A DNA stretch of 64,000 nt from Spirodela intermedia (Eukaryota > Streptophyta > Magnoliopsida > Alismatales > Araceae). The notes under the pieces are model-generated. The model was not told where the DNA came from. It made no database searches and saw nothing but the letters and a program-made list of their open reading frames with translations. The position numbers and the translations under genes are program-made. This document shows positions 1-12,029 of the stretch, in pieces; the first letter of the stretch is position 1, and every line of letters starts with the position of its first letter. Where the stretch lies: positions 3,493,878 through 3,557,877 of the forward strand of contig LR746264.1 in the NCBI GenBank assembly GCA_902729315.2. The letters run 5' to 3'.

Positions 1-865
1 CATATATTTGGATGTACTACTTATGTCTTAATATGGGATAATAAGTGGAGAAGACTAGATGTTGGGTCAAAGTAAACTTTTTTGAAAGATATCAAGAGGA
101 TGTCAAAAGTTATAAGATATGTAATATAACAACCTAAGAGACAAAGCTCAATAGATATGTGATATTTAATGAAGAGTCAACATTAAAGAGAGTTCAACAT
201 ACTAATTTAATAATAATATTAATAGTAACCCAATTAAGGTGGAGCTGAATGAAGGTGAAAAGAACTAGTTGGAATTCAAAATAATTTACATCATGATGAT
301 TTTCTACGCAAGTACATCAAAGAGATACCTACTCTATTGCAATAGGATGTGCAAGAAGAGAAGTTAAGATGTTATTAAGTCTTTTTAATATAGTAACTTA
401 TGTTTTTAGTATTATGTATTCAGACCCTATTATATTTTAGGTGGCAATTGGGTGTAAGTCTGATGACGAATTTTCTTCAAAAATAGTGAAACTTAGGGTT
501 AGCCAAACTTATAAAGAGTAAGACGAAAATTGAAATTAGGTGTCACCAGTGGTAAAACACTATTACATTCGAGTTATGCATACAATGGTAGTTATATGGT
601 TTTAAAATTGGAGTAGCTTGATGAGAAAACTTTATTTTTTCATGAATAAGCCTGCATATGACAACTAGAAGGTTTTATTTCAGAAGATGGAGAAACTTTT
701 GTATTCAAACTTAAGAGATCTATGTATGATAAGAAGCAAGATCATTGTCAACTATACAGAAAATCAAATATTTTTATATTAACACGTAGAAACATGAGGA
801 ACAAACATGATTGTTAGAAGGTCATAACTCCAATTCTATATCTTTTAGAGTTATTTTTTAAATTC

Positions 866-1300
866 ACCAATGAAAAAATTAAGCTGGTTCTCAAATAAAT
901 TAGGTAGCATATTTTTTCCTTATCCTATAACTCCCCACCTCTACTTGAAGGCATATGTTGATTTCTACTATCTCACCTTGCCATTGTCTCACTTTGCCTC
1001 AATGATGCTTCAATTTGTTTTGGCCTCGTCTCACCACCACATCATTTTGTCAACGTTTTGACTCATTTCACTATTGCCCTATCTTTCAACGACTCTACCT
1101 TATCATTGCTTCAATTTGCCACTACCTTGTCTCATTTCTACTTGAATTCATCGATGGTTCAATTCATCCTCACCTCATCTCACCACAGCTCTAGCACACA
1201 ACCACCTTGTCTCACCACTATCTCCCTCATCTTATCCTCTTCATCTTGGTCTACCTTTATCTCATCTTTCTTCTATTGGTTCCTTGATAATTGAATAAAT
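866..1300 (+). repeat. C/T-rich low-complexity block with CTCACC-like words
   Basis: The sequence is dominated by repeated words such as CTCACCTCATCTCACCAC and similar variants. Short open frames here translate to Ser/Thr/His/Leu-rich peptides with no recognisable domain. It interrupts the copia RT region, so it is most likely inserted or expanded repeat DNA rather than a gene. Confidence 0.4.
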
Positions 1301-1319
1301 CAAGAGGAAAGATGAATTG

Positions 1320-2860
1320 ATTTTTTTTATTTGATTAGGTAAATATATATATATTAATATATCAATATATCTCTATGTTAATATATATTTAAAATATTCA
1401 TATACTAAGTAAAAAAAATCAATAAGAGGTTGTGCACACCGAATTTTAAGATTTTTTGGTTAAATTCTTTTGATCTACACCTTCTTTCAAGGACTCCGCC
1501 TTGATTCCATTATTTAATATCTAAAACACATGATTTTATAGAGATCAATAACCTCTTACATTTTCAAACTCCACAAATTTGTGCCCCTCAACCTAGAACC
1601 CTAAACTTAGAAGTCTTATGTTTTGTAGTCTTCTTATTATAGACACATTATGTGCCCCAAAGATCTATATGACTGCATTGATGACACATCACAAGTGTCT
1701 CAATCAGTCCGCACACTTTAAATCAAAATAAACAAACAAAACACTTAGAACAAAGCTATCATAGCATTCAAATATCATTTTTGTATACCAAGAGTTAATG
1801 AAAGAGTTAAGAGGTATTGAGCTGAGGGAGAAAATACTTTAGACTTAAAATGGTGTATGCAACTCTCTTGAAAGAATTAGACCTTGCCCTTAGATCTTGA
1901 AGACTTGAGAAGAGTTGATGGAGAGAAAGAATGCATGTTAAAGCAACAACCATATTTTCCCTTTGCCCAAATTTGAGCAAAATCTCCCTTTATGAGGTAA
2001 GTTGACTGCCTTCTTTTTGCCTTTATCAGGTCAAACAATTAAGTTAAGGTGGGCCTTAATGGGTTGTGCACAAATTCAGAAATATATAATAAAATAATTT
2101 TAAAAATTAAAAATATATAAATTTTTAAATACTTCAAATTTGGATGAGAGGTTCTCAACTTGGATTTCTTTTTGGATCTGCTTTCTATTGATTGGTCATA
2201 TCATTTATATATATGAGATATTTTCTCATATACAACTTATTTTATTGAGAAAGATCAAGCTTCTCAATCATTTTGCCTCTAAGTGAACATATTAAATCAA
2301 TAATCTTGAAAATTTAATGAAAATCATTGTCTTGATCATTTTCCTCAAATTTTATTTCATTTTTCTCTTCATTCAAATACATTTTTATTAGTTACTCATA
2401 TGCTCATATAAGTAAAGCCATTTGATAAATAAAATTTAAATATAAAGCTTACCCATAAGATTATAACATATTTAATTCACATGTATGTTTTAGTACACTT
2501 ATATACATGATCTAAGAGCTATATCTCTAATAAGAATTCGAAGTAGTTTTTAAAAAAAATATATTGTCTAAGTCTTAGTTCGTTTCTAAAATAATATCCA
2601 CTCCTTTAATCTCATCCAATACATCAATATATATTAATTTAACATCCCATATTATCACTTTCAAAAATTCATAATAATGTCTAAAAAATTATCAAAGTCA
2701 CAATTAGTTGATCCATAACTGAATACCTTTAATGATAATTGTGAATATTTCTGGTTTATTAATAATGGTTCTATTATTTTACCCATGTTGTATCTGACAT
2801 ATTAATTGTATGCAAATCTCTTGATGAGATTACAAAGTTGAAAATAAACTTGATTTATAC
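1320..2860. other. AT-rich insert between copia RT and RNase H parts
   Basis: In a complete copia element the RT motifs seen near 620-800 and those near 2930 would be roughly 0.6 kb apart; here they are about 2.1 kb apart. The intervening DNA is AT-rich and has no recognisable coding content. The word GGTTGTGCACA occurs near 1423 and again near 2062. I see no clear terminal inverted repeats or target-site duplication by eye. It is probably a secondary insertion, with boundaries uncertain. Confidence 0.4.
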
Positions 2861-3687
2861 TTATAAATGAAAAAAATTGGTAATAATAAGATATTAAGTA
2901 TGGAGATTGAAAAGAATCAGTGAAGCAAGAGTGCATTGAGAAGGTATTAACCAAATTCAATTTGATAGAGGCCAAGACTATTAGTACCCCTCAAGCAAAT
3001 ATTTCATAATATCCTTGTAATAGTCTCACAAAACAAATAAAGAGTAACAAGAGATGTTTAATGTATAAATGAGGTTGGTTGTCCAATGAATGTCATGGTA
3101 TGTAGTATACTTTATTTAACATAGAAAATTAGTGTTATTAATATTTATAAATAACATAATAAAATGATATTAAAATGCTATAAAGTAGATTTGTGTTATC
3201 TTAGAAATACATTAGTTGATAAGTTACTATTTTAAGAAATAAAAGATGACGTTCTTATTGGCTATATTAACTTAAATTATGCAAGTAATCTCAATAATAG
3301 AACTACGACAAGACATATATTTACTCTTGGCAGAGATCTTCTAGGTTGGAGATCAATAGTATAGATAGTCACACTTTTGTAAAGAAACTTTAAAATAATC
3401 AAGTTCTATCTATACACTGGATAGTCAAAAGTGAAATTCTTCTTGCAAAATATATAATTTATCAATCGATAGTATAATATGTTGATGTTTCATTTCATAA
3501 ATTATGTGAATTTATCTCAAATGATGGCATCTAACTTGTGAAGGTTCCTACTTAAGATACTAATATTTATATTGATATGGTGACAACTCTCTTTAAGACA
3601 CAAAGATCAAGAAAAAAGGGGTTAGTACTGTTTAAAAAAGTATATATTAATTGTATTAACTAGTTTGATCTAGTCAAAAGTGGAGAA

Positions 3688-4163
3688 TGTTATTATTAAC
3701 TAGTAAAATTAGTGAGATATTAAATGATATGGGAGAGAACGAATTTGTTATAACAGACCGTTCATCTATTAAAACATACCCACATCTGCGACAAGATACT
3801 CTCCTTATCTTTTAACTTCTCTCCCTCACCTCCCTCCACTTCTTATATTTAAAGGGGAGAAGATATGTGTGAGTTATGGAGAGTAGTGAGAGGTGATGAG
3901 GATGTGAAAAAAGTTGGGATTTGTGAGAGGAGAAAAAGGCAGTGTTTCGCTCCTCGTTGTTTCGGTCTTTCTTTTCTATTTGAAGAAGAAGGTATTCAAC
4001 ATCAAATTGATGAAAGAGATCTAGACATGTTTACAGAGTCTCTTTTTATTTGTTTTTCCATGAAAGAAATATTTCTAACTCTCTTCATGAATGTAAAAAT
4101 ATTTCTTAGAACCATATAAATCTTCCCATATCACTTCTTAGTGTTTTTTATCTGTACTCAACA
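3688..4163 (+). repeat. Putative 3' LTR of the copia element
   Basis: It starts with TGTTATTATTAAC directly after the polypurine tract at about 3675-3687, as in copia elements, and contains a TATA-like TATATTTAAA near 3845. The proposed end CTCAACA at 4163 is chosen only because it gives TG...CA termini; no 5' LTR is in the window for comparison. Confidence 0.45.
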
Positions 4164-5886
4164 TTGCAATCTTCATCATATTGACTTTGATATTTTGGAC
4201 ATCCATACTTTCTATGGTGGTATTAATACTATTTTTTCTTTTATTCATAGCAATGACTCTTAACAAGTAGAAAATCTATAAAATTGACATAATTCATATT
4301 TTTGTCTATTATTTGTATTGCCTAATTGAGAAACCTTCCTCACACCAGTTCATCTAATGGAGTACCATCCAAATCTGACCTAGTCAATGGTGGATTTTTT
4401 AAAAAAATAAAGAGCTCTACTTCAAGAAAATCCTCAACCAAGCTTGAGCAACCCTACTGAGTAGTATACCCCACCTTATTTGAGACCAATTTAGGCATTT
4501 GTAAGACGCTCCACAACCCATGATCATTCGATATGACAAGCCTAGTTAATATACCATTTAATCAATACTTTGCAGGCAACTCGACATGTGGGCGGTCTTC
4601 TCTGGCCAATGTAGATATAGATCCGACAGGCCAACAACTAGGGCATCCTTCACCGGTTCTCCCTCGCCTTGTCCTGCTGCTCGTCCCTACCGGACCTTCG
4701 ACGGGGGCCGGGAAGAGTGAGAAAGAGAGAGAGAGAGAATGAATGTGAGCCTCAAGTTTACGGGGCCCGGTGCTCTCAGGGCCACATGTGAGGAATCCTC
4801 ATTGGGAGTTGATCCCGTCGGGAAGGAGAAGAGAAAGTGAGAGAGAGAAAGAGAGTACCTGGCGATGTTTGGGGGAGAGTTCAGCACTTCGGCGAAGAGC
4901 GAGAAACCTTGGACGGAGGTAGAGTAGATCGGACGGCGGAGGATGGCGCCGACACCCTCCCCGGCGGCGACCGACGCCGAGATCTTGGACCTTGTGGCGT
5001 CCCATGCATGGGTCTCTGTCTCCCCTCCCTCCACGTGAAGTAGACCAGGGGCGGCCCGCTTTCCACGCACCCCCTCGTCAGCCTTCCCGCCTCCTAGCAC
5101 CACAGAGAGAAACAGTCAGACAGATAGAGAGATAGAGAGAGAAAGAGAAGGTCGACCCGTGAGGAGGGGGGGAGAAAGGGGGTGGTGGCGAGCTCCCCGC
5201 GCCATCTTCCTGCACAGGAAGCTAAAGGCCAATGGAGCGTCACGGGGGATCCCCAAGAGCCGCCACCAACCTCCCCCACCGCCACCTCCGGGCGCCACCA
5301 ATCCCCACCCCCGCGCCTCCGCCGACCGGCTGGGAGCTCCGAGACAAAGAGGATAAGAAAAAAAAACGAGGAGCATGGCTGGCTTTTGAGAGCAAATCCT
5401 GAGCCTATCTTGCCCAGAGAGAGAGAGAGAGAAGGAAGAGAGAGAGAGAGAGAGAGAGAGATAGGAGGGCTGTCTGGGCTCTGTGAGAAGGACGGGAGGG
5501 ATGAAGTGCACTTTTTCCTGGGAGGAAGGCGACGGATGATGGAGAAGTCATTCTGGGAATGAATGCCGCGCATTCGAGAGGCTCATGAGAAAAGAGTATG
5601 GGGGAGGAGGTGACCTTTTTCCACCCCCCAACATCCAACTGCTCTGGGGCTCATTTGACAGGGACAGCCAGACCTATATGCGCTCGACGCGTGGCAAGGA
5701 AGCCAGTCACTTAGCGGGGCTCGCTTTCTCTCTGGCCACGTGGCAGGCCAAATAACCGCCCGGTCCTCGCCGCTTAAAAGTCTCCCTCCCTCCTTCCCCT
5801 GCAGAACTCCGACGTAGTGACAGAGTGAGAGAGAGGACTTACCGGCAGTGAGGAGGTTCTCGCAGGCGGTGTCGACGGAGGGGAGG
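4164..5886. other. Intergenic region upstream of polygalacturonase
   Basis: AT-rich to about 4550, then abruptly GC-rich. It holds several (GA)n runs (about 4713-4738, 4835-4856, 5118-5147, 5411-5461). Overlapping open frames occur on both strands at 4690-5640, but their translations are low-complexity (Ser-Leu runs from the CT repeats, Pro/Arg/Gly-rich) and match no family I know. It probably contains the promoter and 5' UTR of the downstream gene; an unrecognised transcript cannot be excluded. Confidence 0.5.
5735..5744. promoter_or_regulatory. G-box palindrome GCCACGTGGC
   Basis: A perfect 10-bp palindrome with an ACGT core lies about 140 bp upstream of the polygalacturonase start codon. 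G-boxes of this type bind plant bZIP or bHLH factors. Position and palindromy support a regulatory role; use in this gene is inferred. Confidence 0.4.
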
Positions 5887-7749
5887 ATGGGAATGTTGCA
5901 GAGAGTCGTCTCCGTCTGGGCGGTTGCCACAGCGCTGTGGCTGGGAGCTCGGGGAGGCGACGGGAGGAGGCATTTCCACAAGAAGCAGAGGGAAGGGCAC
6001 GCGGACGGCAGCGGCGGCGACGGCGTCGGCGCGGATTCCATCTCGACGCCTCCGGCGAACTCGCCAGCGCAGCCGATAGTCCCGAGTGATCCCTACGATC
6101 CAGGCTCCGACGGCCCTTGCATCTTCGACGTGACGTCGTACGGCGCCGCCGGGGACGGTTCCACGGACGACACGGCGGCGTTCCAGGCGGCGTGGAAGGC
6201 GGCCTGCGCGGCGGAGGACGCCGTCCTCCTCGTCCCTTCCGATTCCGTCTTCATGATCCGCTCCACGATCTTCTCCGGTCCCTGCCAGCCAGGCCTCGTG
6301 TTCCAGGTGAGATCTGCGGCTGCAGCTGGCGATAGCGGCGGTGGATCGAGCTCTCCCGCGTCCTGATCCTGAAACATGAGAGGATTTCGCAGGTGGACGG
6401 AGTGTTGATGCCTCCCGATGGGCCGGACTCCTGGCCGGAGTCCGACAGCAAGCGCCAGTGGCTCGTCTTCTACAGGCTCGACGGGATGACTCTGAAGGGG
6501 GAAGGAACAGTGGAGGGGAACGGAGAGGGATGGTGGAATCTTCCCTGCAAGCCTCACAGAGTAACCTCCACCACTGACCTCCACTAATCTCCCCCTTCTT
6601 CCTCTTCTTCTTCTTCTTCATCTTCTTCTTCCTCTAGCTGCTGATCAGGTTCCTTCTCCCGGCCATGGCAGGGTCCCAATGGGAGCACATTGCCGGGGCC
6701 CTGCGACAGCCCCGCGGTAAGTACCTCACGGCTGCTTCCTTCGCTCGCCTCCTCCGACGACGACTGAACCGGGGCTCCTGCTCCTCCTCCGCAGCTGATC
6801 AGGTTCTTCCTCAGCTCCAACCTCACGGTGAGAGATCTGCGCGTCGAGAACAGCCCCCAGTTCCACATCAAGTTCGACAACTGCGACGGCGTCCACATCG
6901 AGGGCCTCTCCATCAGCTCCCCTGCTCTCAGCCCCAACACCGACGGCATCCACATTGAGAACACGAAGGCGGTCGCCATCTACAACTCCCTCATCAGCAA
7001 CGGTACCTCCTCCCCTCCAATCTCCTCCTACGTCTGAAAGAGGACTGGATCATCATCCTGATCGCCGGAGTGCGGCGCAGGGGACGACTGCATCTCCATC
7101 GGCCCAGGGTGCTCGGGGGTGGACATCGAGAACGTCACCTGCGGGCCCAGCCACGGCATCAGGTAGGCACTAGAGCGGGTGATCAGAGGTCTTCGCGCAG
7201 AGCTTCCGAGATCGCCGGGACTGACCCGCCATGGATTGGATCTGCAGCATAGGGAGCTTGGGGGTGCACAACTCGCAGGCCTGCGTGTCCAACATCACGG
7301 TGAGGAACTCGGTGATAAGGAACTCCGACAATGGGTTGAGGATCAAGACCTGGCAGGGCGGGATGGGATCCGTCTCTGGCATCGCCTTCGACACGGTGTT
7401 CATGGAGAACGTGAGGAACTGCATCATCATCGACCAGTACTACTGCTTCACCAAGGGTTGCAGGAACCAGACCTCGGCGGTGTACGTGACGGACGTCTCC
7501 TACGCCAACATCAAGGGGACCTACGACGTGAGGAGCCCGCCGATCCACTTTGCCTGCAGCGACACCGTGCCCTGCACCAACATCACCATGTCGGAGGTCG
7601 AGCTGCTGCCATTCAAGGGGGAGCTGCTGGACGACCCCTTCTGCTGGAACGCCTACGGCGCCCTCCAGACCCTCACCATCCCCCCCATCCCCTGCCTGCA
7701 AGAGGGCGCTCCCCAGACCCTCCGGGAGAGCCTCGTCTACGGCTGCTGA
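5887..7749 (+). CDS. Polygalacturonase, glycoside hydrolase family 28
   Basis: Exons 5887-6306, 6393-6560, 6672-6716, 6795-7002, 7081-7162 and 7248-7749 give 474 aa with GT-AG introns of only about 80-110 bp. The start at 5887 opens a hydrophobic signal peptide (residues 1 to about 22), so the protein should enter the secretory pathway and cleave homogalacturonan in the wall. The GH28 motifs are present: SPNTDGI (Asp261), GDDC (Asp282, Asp283), His305 and RIK (339-341), so the acid/base set looks complete. The third motif reads CGPSHGIS where many members have CGPGHGIS. From memory this matches the subgroup of Arabidopsis At1g48100, as does the GTYDVRS...[10 protein letters not shown]-terminal region. 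The short exon 3 encodes [15 protein letters not shown], which fits the family between exons 2 and 4. The gene is GC-rich. Family is certain; substrate detail (exo or endo) is not. Confidence 0.95.
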
Positions 7750-8604
7750 CCATCTCTCTTCTCTTCTTGACCCCTACACAGCACAGAACAAGGCGGAAAA
7801 TAAGCTCGGGTGGGCCTCCCACCAGGGGATGCATTTGTAAAAGGTAGCCAGACATCCCCCGTTCCATTCCACCTGGTGTTCCCGGCTTCCCAATTTTTGC
7901 CATAAATTTCCAGCAAGAAACTCCTCTCCCGAAGTTTCCCTGTGAAAAAGAGATCTGAGGAAAAGGACGATGCGAGCAGTCAGAACGGGCCACAGAGAAT
8001 GGCGTCCCAGCCAAGAACTCCGATCCACTCCATACATCCACCCAAATCCGCATGCATCCCCGTACATCTCTCCATGTATAGATACATAGATTGATGGCTG
8101 AGACCACTGAGTGAGGACAAGGATCAGAGGACCGTTCTTCCGAGATCGCGGATGAATCCACTGTACCAGATGGGAGAAAGCCTAGACGTATCCGATCCCT
8201 TCAGCAGAGACGATCAACACATGCCTTTGATTCTCCCTCCTGCTTCGGATCTAGGAAGAGACATGAGAGGCGCAGGGATTTGGGAACCACACCTGACAGC
8301 GAGTCTCGTCGTCGATCGGGACGACCAAACCAGGCCGGCCTCGCTCTTCGAGCAACTCTCTTCAGGCACAGAAGAGACAATTGAGACTCCTCCCGTTGAA
8401 AAATTATCTGCGGCAGGATCTGAAACGAGATTCTGAGAGGAGATCGGAGAGATTGTCACTAGAACAGCAGCGCGGTTTGCTCTTCGACTAGAACGCAACA
8501 GAGCTCCGAAAATCACAGAGCAGCGATCGGGATGCATCAGAGAAGGAGATGACCTGCCAGATCTGCGAATCATGAAGTACGAAACCGCGAACATCGGCGG
8601 CGGT

Positions 8605-8622
8605 GGGGGGGGGGGGGGGGGG
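8605..8622 (+). repeat. Poly-G run of 18 within GGC-rich DNA
   Basis: Eighteen consecutive G are flanked by CGGCGGCGGT on the left and CGGCGACGGCGGCGG on the right. Such runs can form G-quadruplexes and are error-prone in sequencing, so the exact length is uncertain. Confidence 0.7.
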
Positions 8623-8892
8623 CGGCGACGGCGGCGGTGGAGGGGATTGGAAGGGAAGAAGGGTGGGATCTGGCGGAGCCCCCACCACCTCCGCCACCTT
8701 CTCCCTTTCGCTCGAGGGATGAGACAGACGACAAATGGAGCCCTGCCACTTCCCGCCTTCTCACCCTCTATATCAGTAAGGGATAGCGGATCCTTATCGG
8801 GCCGCAACAGTTCGAAGTCGACATCGTTAATGATTTTAGTCAAAACTTTTGCGTCTAACGAGAAAAAAAAAATGGGACCGCTGACCATGTGG

Positions 8893-8897
<5 letters not shown>

Positions 8898-8935
<38 letters not shown>
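8898..8935 (+). repeat. (CT)n microsatellite
   Basis: An uninterrupted CT dinucleotide run of about 38 bp, one of many CT/GA tracts in this window. Confidence 0.9.
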
Positions 8936-8939
<4 letters not shown>

Positions 8940-9451
8940 CCAAGCAGGTGAGTTGGCCCAAGCGTAGATATCGGCGGATCATCCGAACATTTTAGTCAAC
9001 GATGATCTACCCTAAAATATTCAAGAGAAAATGCATGATGGGTCTTTACTTCCACTTTGAAAAAGATTCGTGGAAGAAAGTTGTTTCTTAGACCCCCATC
9101 TGAAAGTTTTAGGGCACCATTTTGTGCATGGTGATGACCGGAACTTGGTTGACCTCGAGCATGCCGCTCATGGCAGATCGAGCGTCGTTTCCATGGCGGG
9201 TGTCGAGATAATGGCAGCCGCAGCTTCTATACTACATGTGGAAGCGTTGACTCTGATAAGATGAACCCACATTTGATCTTGGTCAAGAGGAGGGATGCAA
9301 TGCGCCGAAATTATGACGGATTTTGGGAAGCAGGAAAGAGGTGTTTGATTTAATAAAAAATGCTTTTTTTTACCCGATGTCGTCTCCTTGGGTCTAGAGG
9401 GCGATCTCTCCGTCGGCAGGCGGCGGCGGCGGCGGCGGAGGGAGAGGAAGC

Positions 9452-11685
9452 ATGAAGAGGTGGAGCGGAGGGGTAGTCATCGCCCTCCTCGCCGTCCTTC
9501 TCTTCGCGAGCTACGCCGCCTACACAGTCTTCATCCCTGCCGCCCCCGCCCCCGCCCCCGTCGCCGCCGCCGCGTTCTTCCCCCAGAAGGAGCTCCGCGG
9601 CCATCCCCATCCCAGGAGAAGACCGCATCTCCACCTCCATCTCAGGGGGATCGATGAGCTCTTCCCTGCTCCGTCCAGCGGGAACGGAGATGGGCCGGCG
9701 GCGGCGGCGGAGGCTGAAGCGGAAGCCGGGGGAGCCAAAATGGCCTGGTTCCACATGCGGGATCTTCTCCCCCGCTCGGACGCCCTCCCTGAGACCGCCA
9801 ACGGCGTTAGAGAGGCTGCCGTCGCCTGGAAGGACCTGGTGAGCTCCGTCGCGGCGGAGAGGGTCGCCGCCGCGGCCGCCAGCAGTGGAGGGCCGCCGTC
9901 GGAGCTCCCCCAGAGCTGCCCATTCTCCGTCTGGGGGAACCAGACCAACGGCGTCCTTGCGATTCCATGTGGGCTCGTCCAGGATTCCGGCATCACAGTC
10001 GTTGGCGTCCCCACCGCCGCCGGCGGGTTTCAGATCGAGCTTGTTGGCTCTGGGCCTCCCGGCGATGACGACCGTCCGGTGGTTCTCCGCTACAGAGTGA
10101 GCTTCGGAGGAGGGGACGAAGGCCCTGGGATCTCTCAGAACTCCTGGACTGCGAAAGGAGAATGGGGAGCAGAGGAGAGATGCCCTTCTCTCTCTTCTAG
10201 GGTCAATCTTACCGGTGATTGATCAGCTCTTCTCCTGTCCCTTCTTCTTCCCCATCCTGATTTCCCTTGAATGCTGAGCTTTCTGCTGCGATCACTGTGC
10301 AGTCGATGGGCTCCTTCGTTGTGGTGAGCTCGCCGGAGGGATTCCGAGGAATTCCAGCTCCAGCAGTCATGGCGGCGAAGCCGGCGACAAATCCAAAGGG
10401 AGCTCCTCCGTGAGCATGAACTTTCCATTTGTGGAAGGTCATGCCTTCACTGCAACACTCTGGGCTGGCCTCCAGGGCTTCCACATGACTGTAAATGGGC
10501 AGCACGAAACATCTTTCCCTTACAGGGAGGTAAGACTTGCAGGATTAGGGTTTTTAGGGGCTTCTGAAGGTAGAAGAAGGTCAGCTCTCCCTGGTCATAC
10601 CCAATGAGATGTGCTCTCTGAATGCAGGGACTGGAGCCATGGGTGGTGAGTGAAGTCAGAGTTGCGGGTGACCTGGACCTCCTGTCACTGCTAGCAAATG
10701 GGCTCCCTGCTCCCGAGGACGTTGACTTAATTGCTGACATCGACAAGCTTAAAGCTCCTCCAATTCAGCAGAGTAGACTCCTCTTATTTGTCGGCGTCTT
10801 CTCAACGGGAAACAACTTCAAGCGGCGCATGGCGCTGAGGAGATCCTGGATGCAGTATGATGCTGTCCGTTCTGGAGAAGTCGCCGTGAGATTCTTCACT
10901 GGTCTTGTGAGTAAACCCTCTGACTCAGAGCACTCTTACTGTAAATAACTCTGAGAGAGGCATGATCTGGGCGTTGACTTCGCTGCACTGGTCTGCTCAT
11001 TTCGCCTACCAGTAGCTTGACAGTTAATTCTTGTTGGATGAGCAGAGAAGATAGCTTCTTTGCTGATTATGTCGATTTTTTTCCACTGGTCAACCGATTT
11101 CTTCTGCTGTTAGTTTCGCTGCTAAATCTCAGTGGCACCCTAAGTGCAAAAGCTACCTTCTTTCCACAGAAGTTAGCACCCTAAGGGGGTTTCGTTGACT
11201 TCTCTTTTTTCTGGTCAACTGATGTCTACTAATAGTAGTTTGACAGCTTAAGGCATCTGCTGGCTCCTCTGTGGTCAAAGTTCACAGAAGCAGCTTTATA
11301 AGTGCATCATCTTTATTATATTTAGGAACAATGTCTTATTATCCCGCATGAAGATATGGGTTACAATATCTTTCCTTATTTGGTAATTTAATCTCCAATC
11401 CCGCAGGACAAGACTGGGCAAGTGAATCTCGAGCTATGGAAGGAAGCCCAAACTTATGGGGACATCCAGCTGATGCCATTTGTTGATTACTACAGCTTGA
11501 TCACCTTGAAAACGATCGCCATCTGCATCTTTGGGGTATCTATTCGATTTTCTTTCGAGACATTATTATTCCATTAGTATGGTTTGCCTGACTGATGGTC
11601 CCATCATTATGATCTGGTTTATTTATATAGATGGATATATAAATGAGGGAGTAGTTAATAATGTTTCTGATGGAGATGCTGATCC

Positions 11686-11724
<39 letters not shown>

Positions 11725-11833
11725 GGTGGGGAGAGAGAGAGAGAGAGAAAGAGAGGGTGGGGAGAGAGAGAGAGGGAGAGAGAAAGAGAGAGAGAGAGGG
11801 AGAGGAGAGTGTGAGAGAGCGAGAGAGAGAGAG

Positions 11834-11878
<45 letters not shown>

Positions 11879-11991
11879 GGTGGGGAGAGAGAGAGAGAGA
11901 GAAAGAGAGGGTGGGGAGAGAGAGAGAGGGAGAGAGAAAGAGAGAGAGAGAGGGAGAGGAGAGTGTGAGAGAGCGAGAGAGAGAGAGGGGA

Positions 11992-12029
<38 letters not shown>

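Larger units (their letters stand above)
1..4163 (+). mobile_element. Decayed Ty1/copia retrotransposon (3' part)
   Basis: Broken reading frames on the + strand carry copia pol signatures in the expected order. About 1-200 resembles the end of the integrase, with RRLDVGSK and then a stretch ending VIFNEES. About 620-800 resembles reverse transcriptase: a KT.FLH-like motif, then LEGFISEDGETFVFKLKRS and YDKKQ. About 2930-3000 resembles the later RT (KVLTKFNLIEAKTISTPQ), and about 3190-3600 RNase H (RRYLRNTLVD, GYINLNYASNLNNR). The purine tract AAAAGTGGAGAATG precedes a putative 3' LTR at 3688. Stops and frameshifts are frequent, so the copy is dead. The 5' part lies outside the window. The family call is secure; the exact ends are not. 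Confidence 0.8.
7750..9451. other. Intergenic region between polygalacturonase and GALT
   Basis: The first few hundred bases are probably 3' UTR of the polygalacturonase. Open frames on both strands at 7670-8890 have no recognisable domain. The region contains an 18-base G run (8605-8622) inside GGC repeats and a (CT)19 microsatellite. The last 100 bp before 9452 include GGC repeats, likely 5' UTR of the next gene. Confidence 0.5.

Noticed and set aside
4687-5103. 138-aa minus-strand open frame with a plausible donor at its end
   Set aside because: Half of it is repeat-derived Ser-Leu, no partner exon was found, and no family was recognised. Kept only as a finding to test.
5839-6621. 260-aa minus-strand open frame over polygalacturonase exons 1-2
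   Set aside because: It is antisense to clear GH28 coding sequence, with Arg-rich composition and no domain similarity.
8214-8888. 224-aa minus-strand open frame between polygalacturonase and GALT
   Set aside because: It is driven by GGC and poly-G repeats and has no recognisable motif; it could at most be UTR of an unknown transcript.
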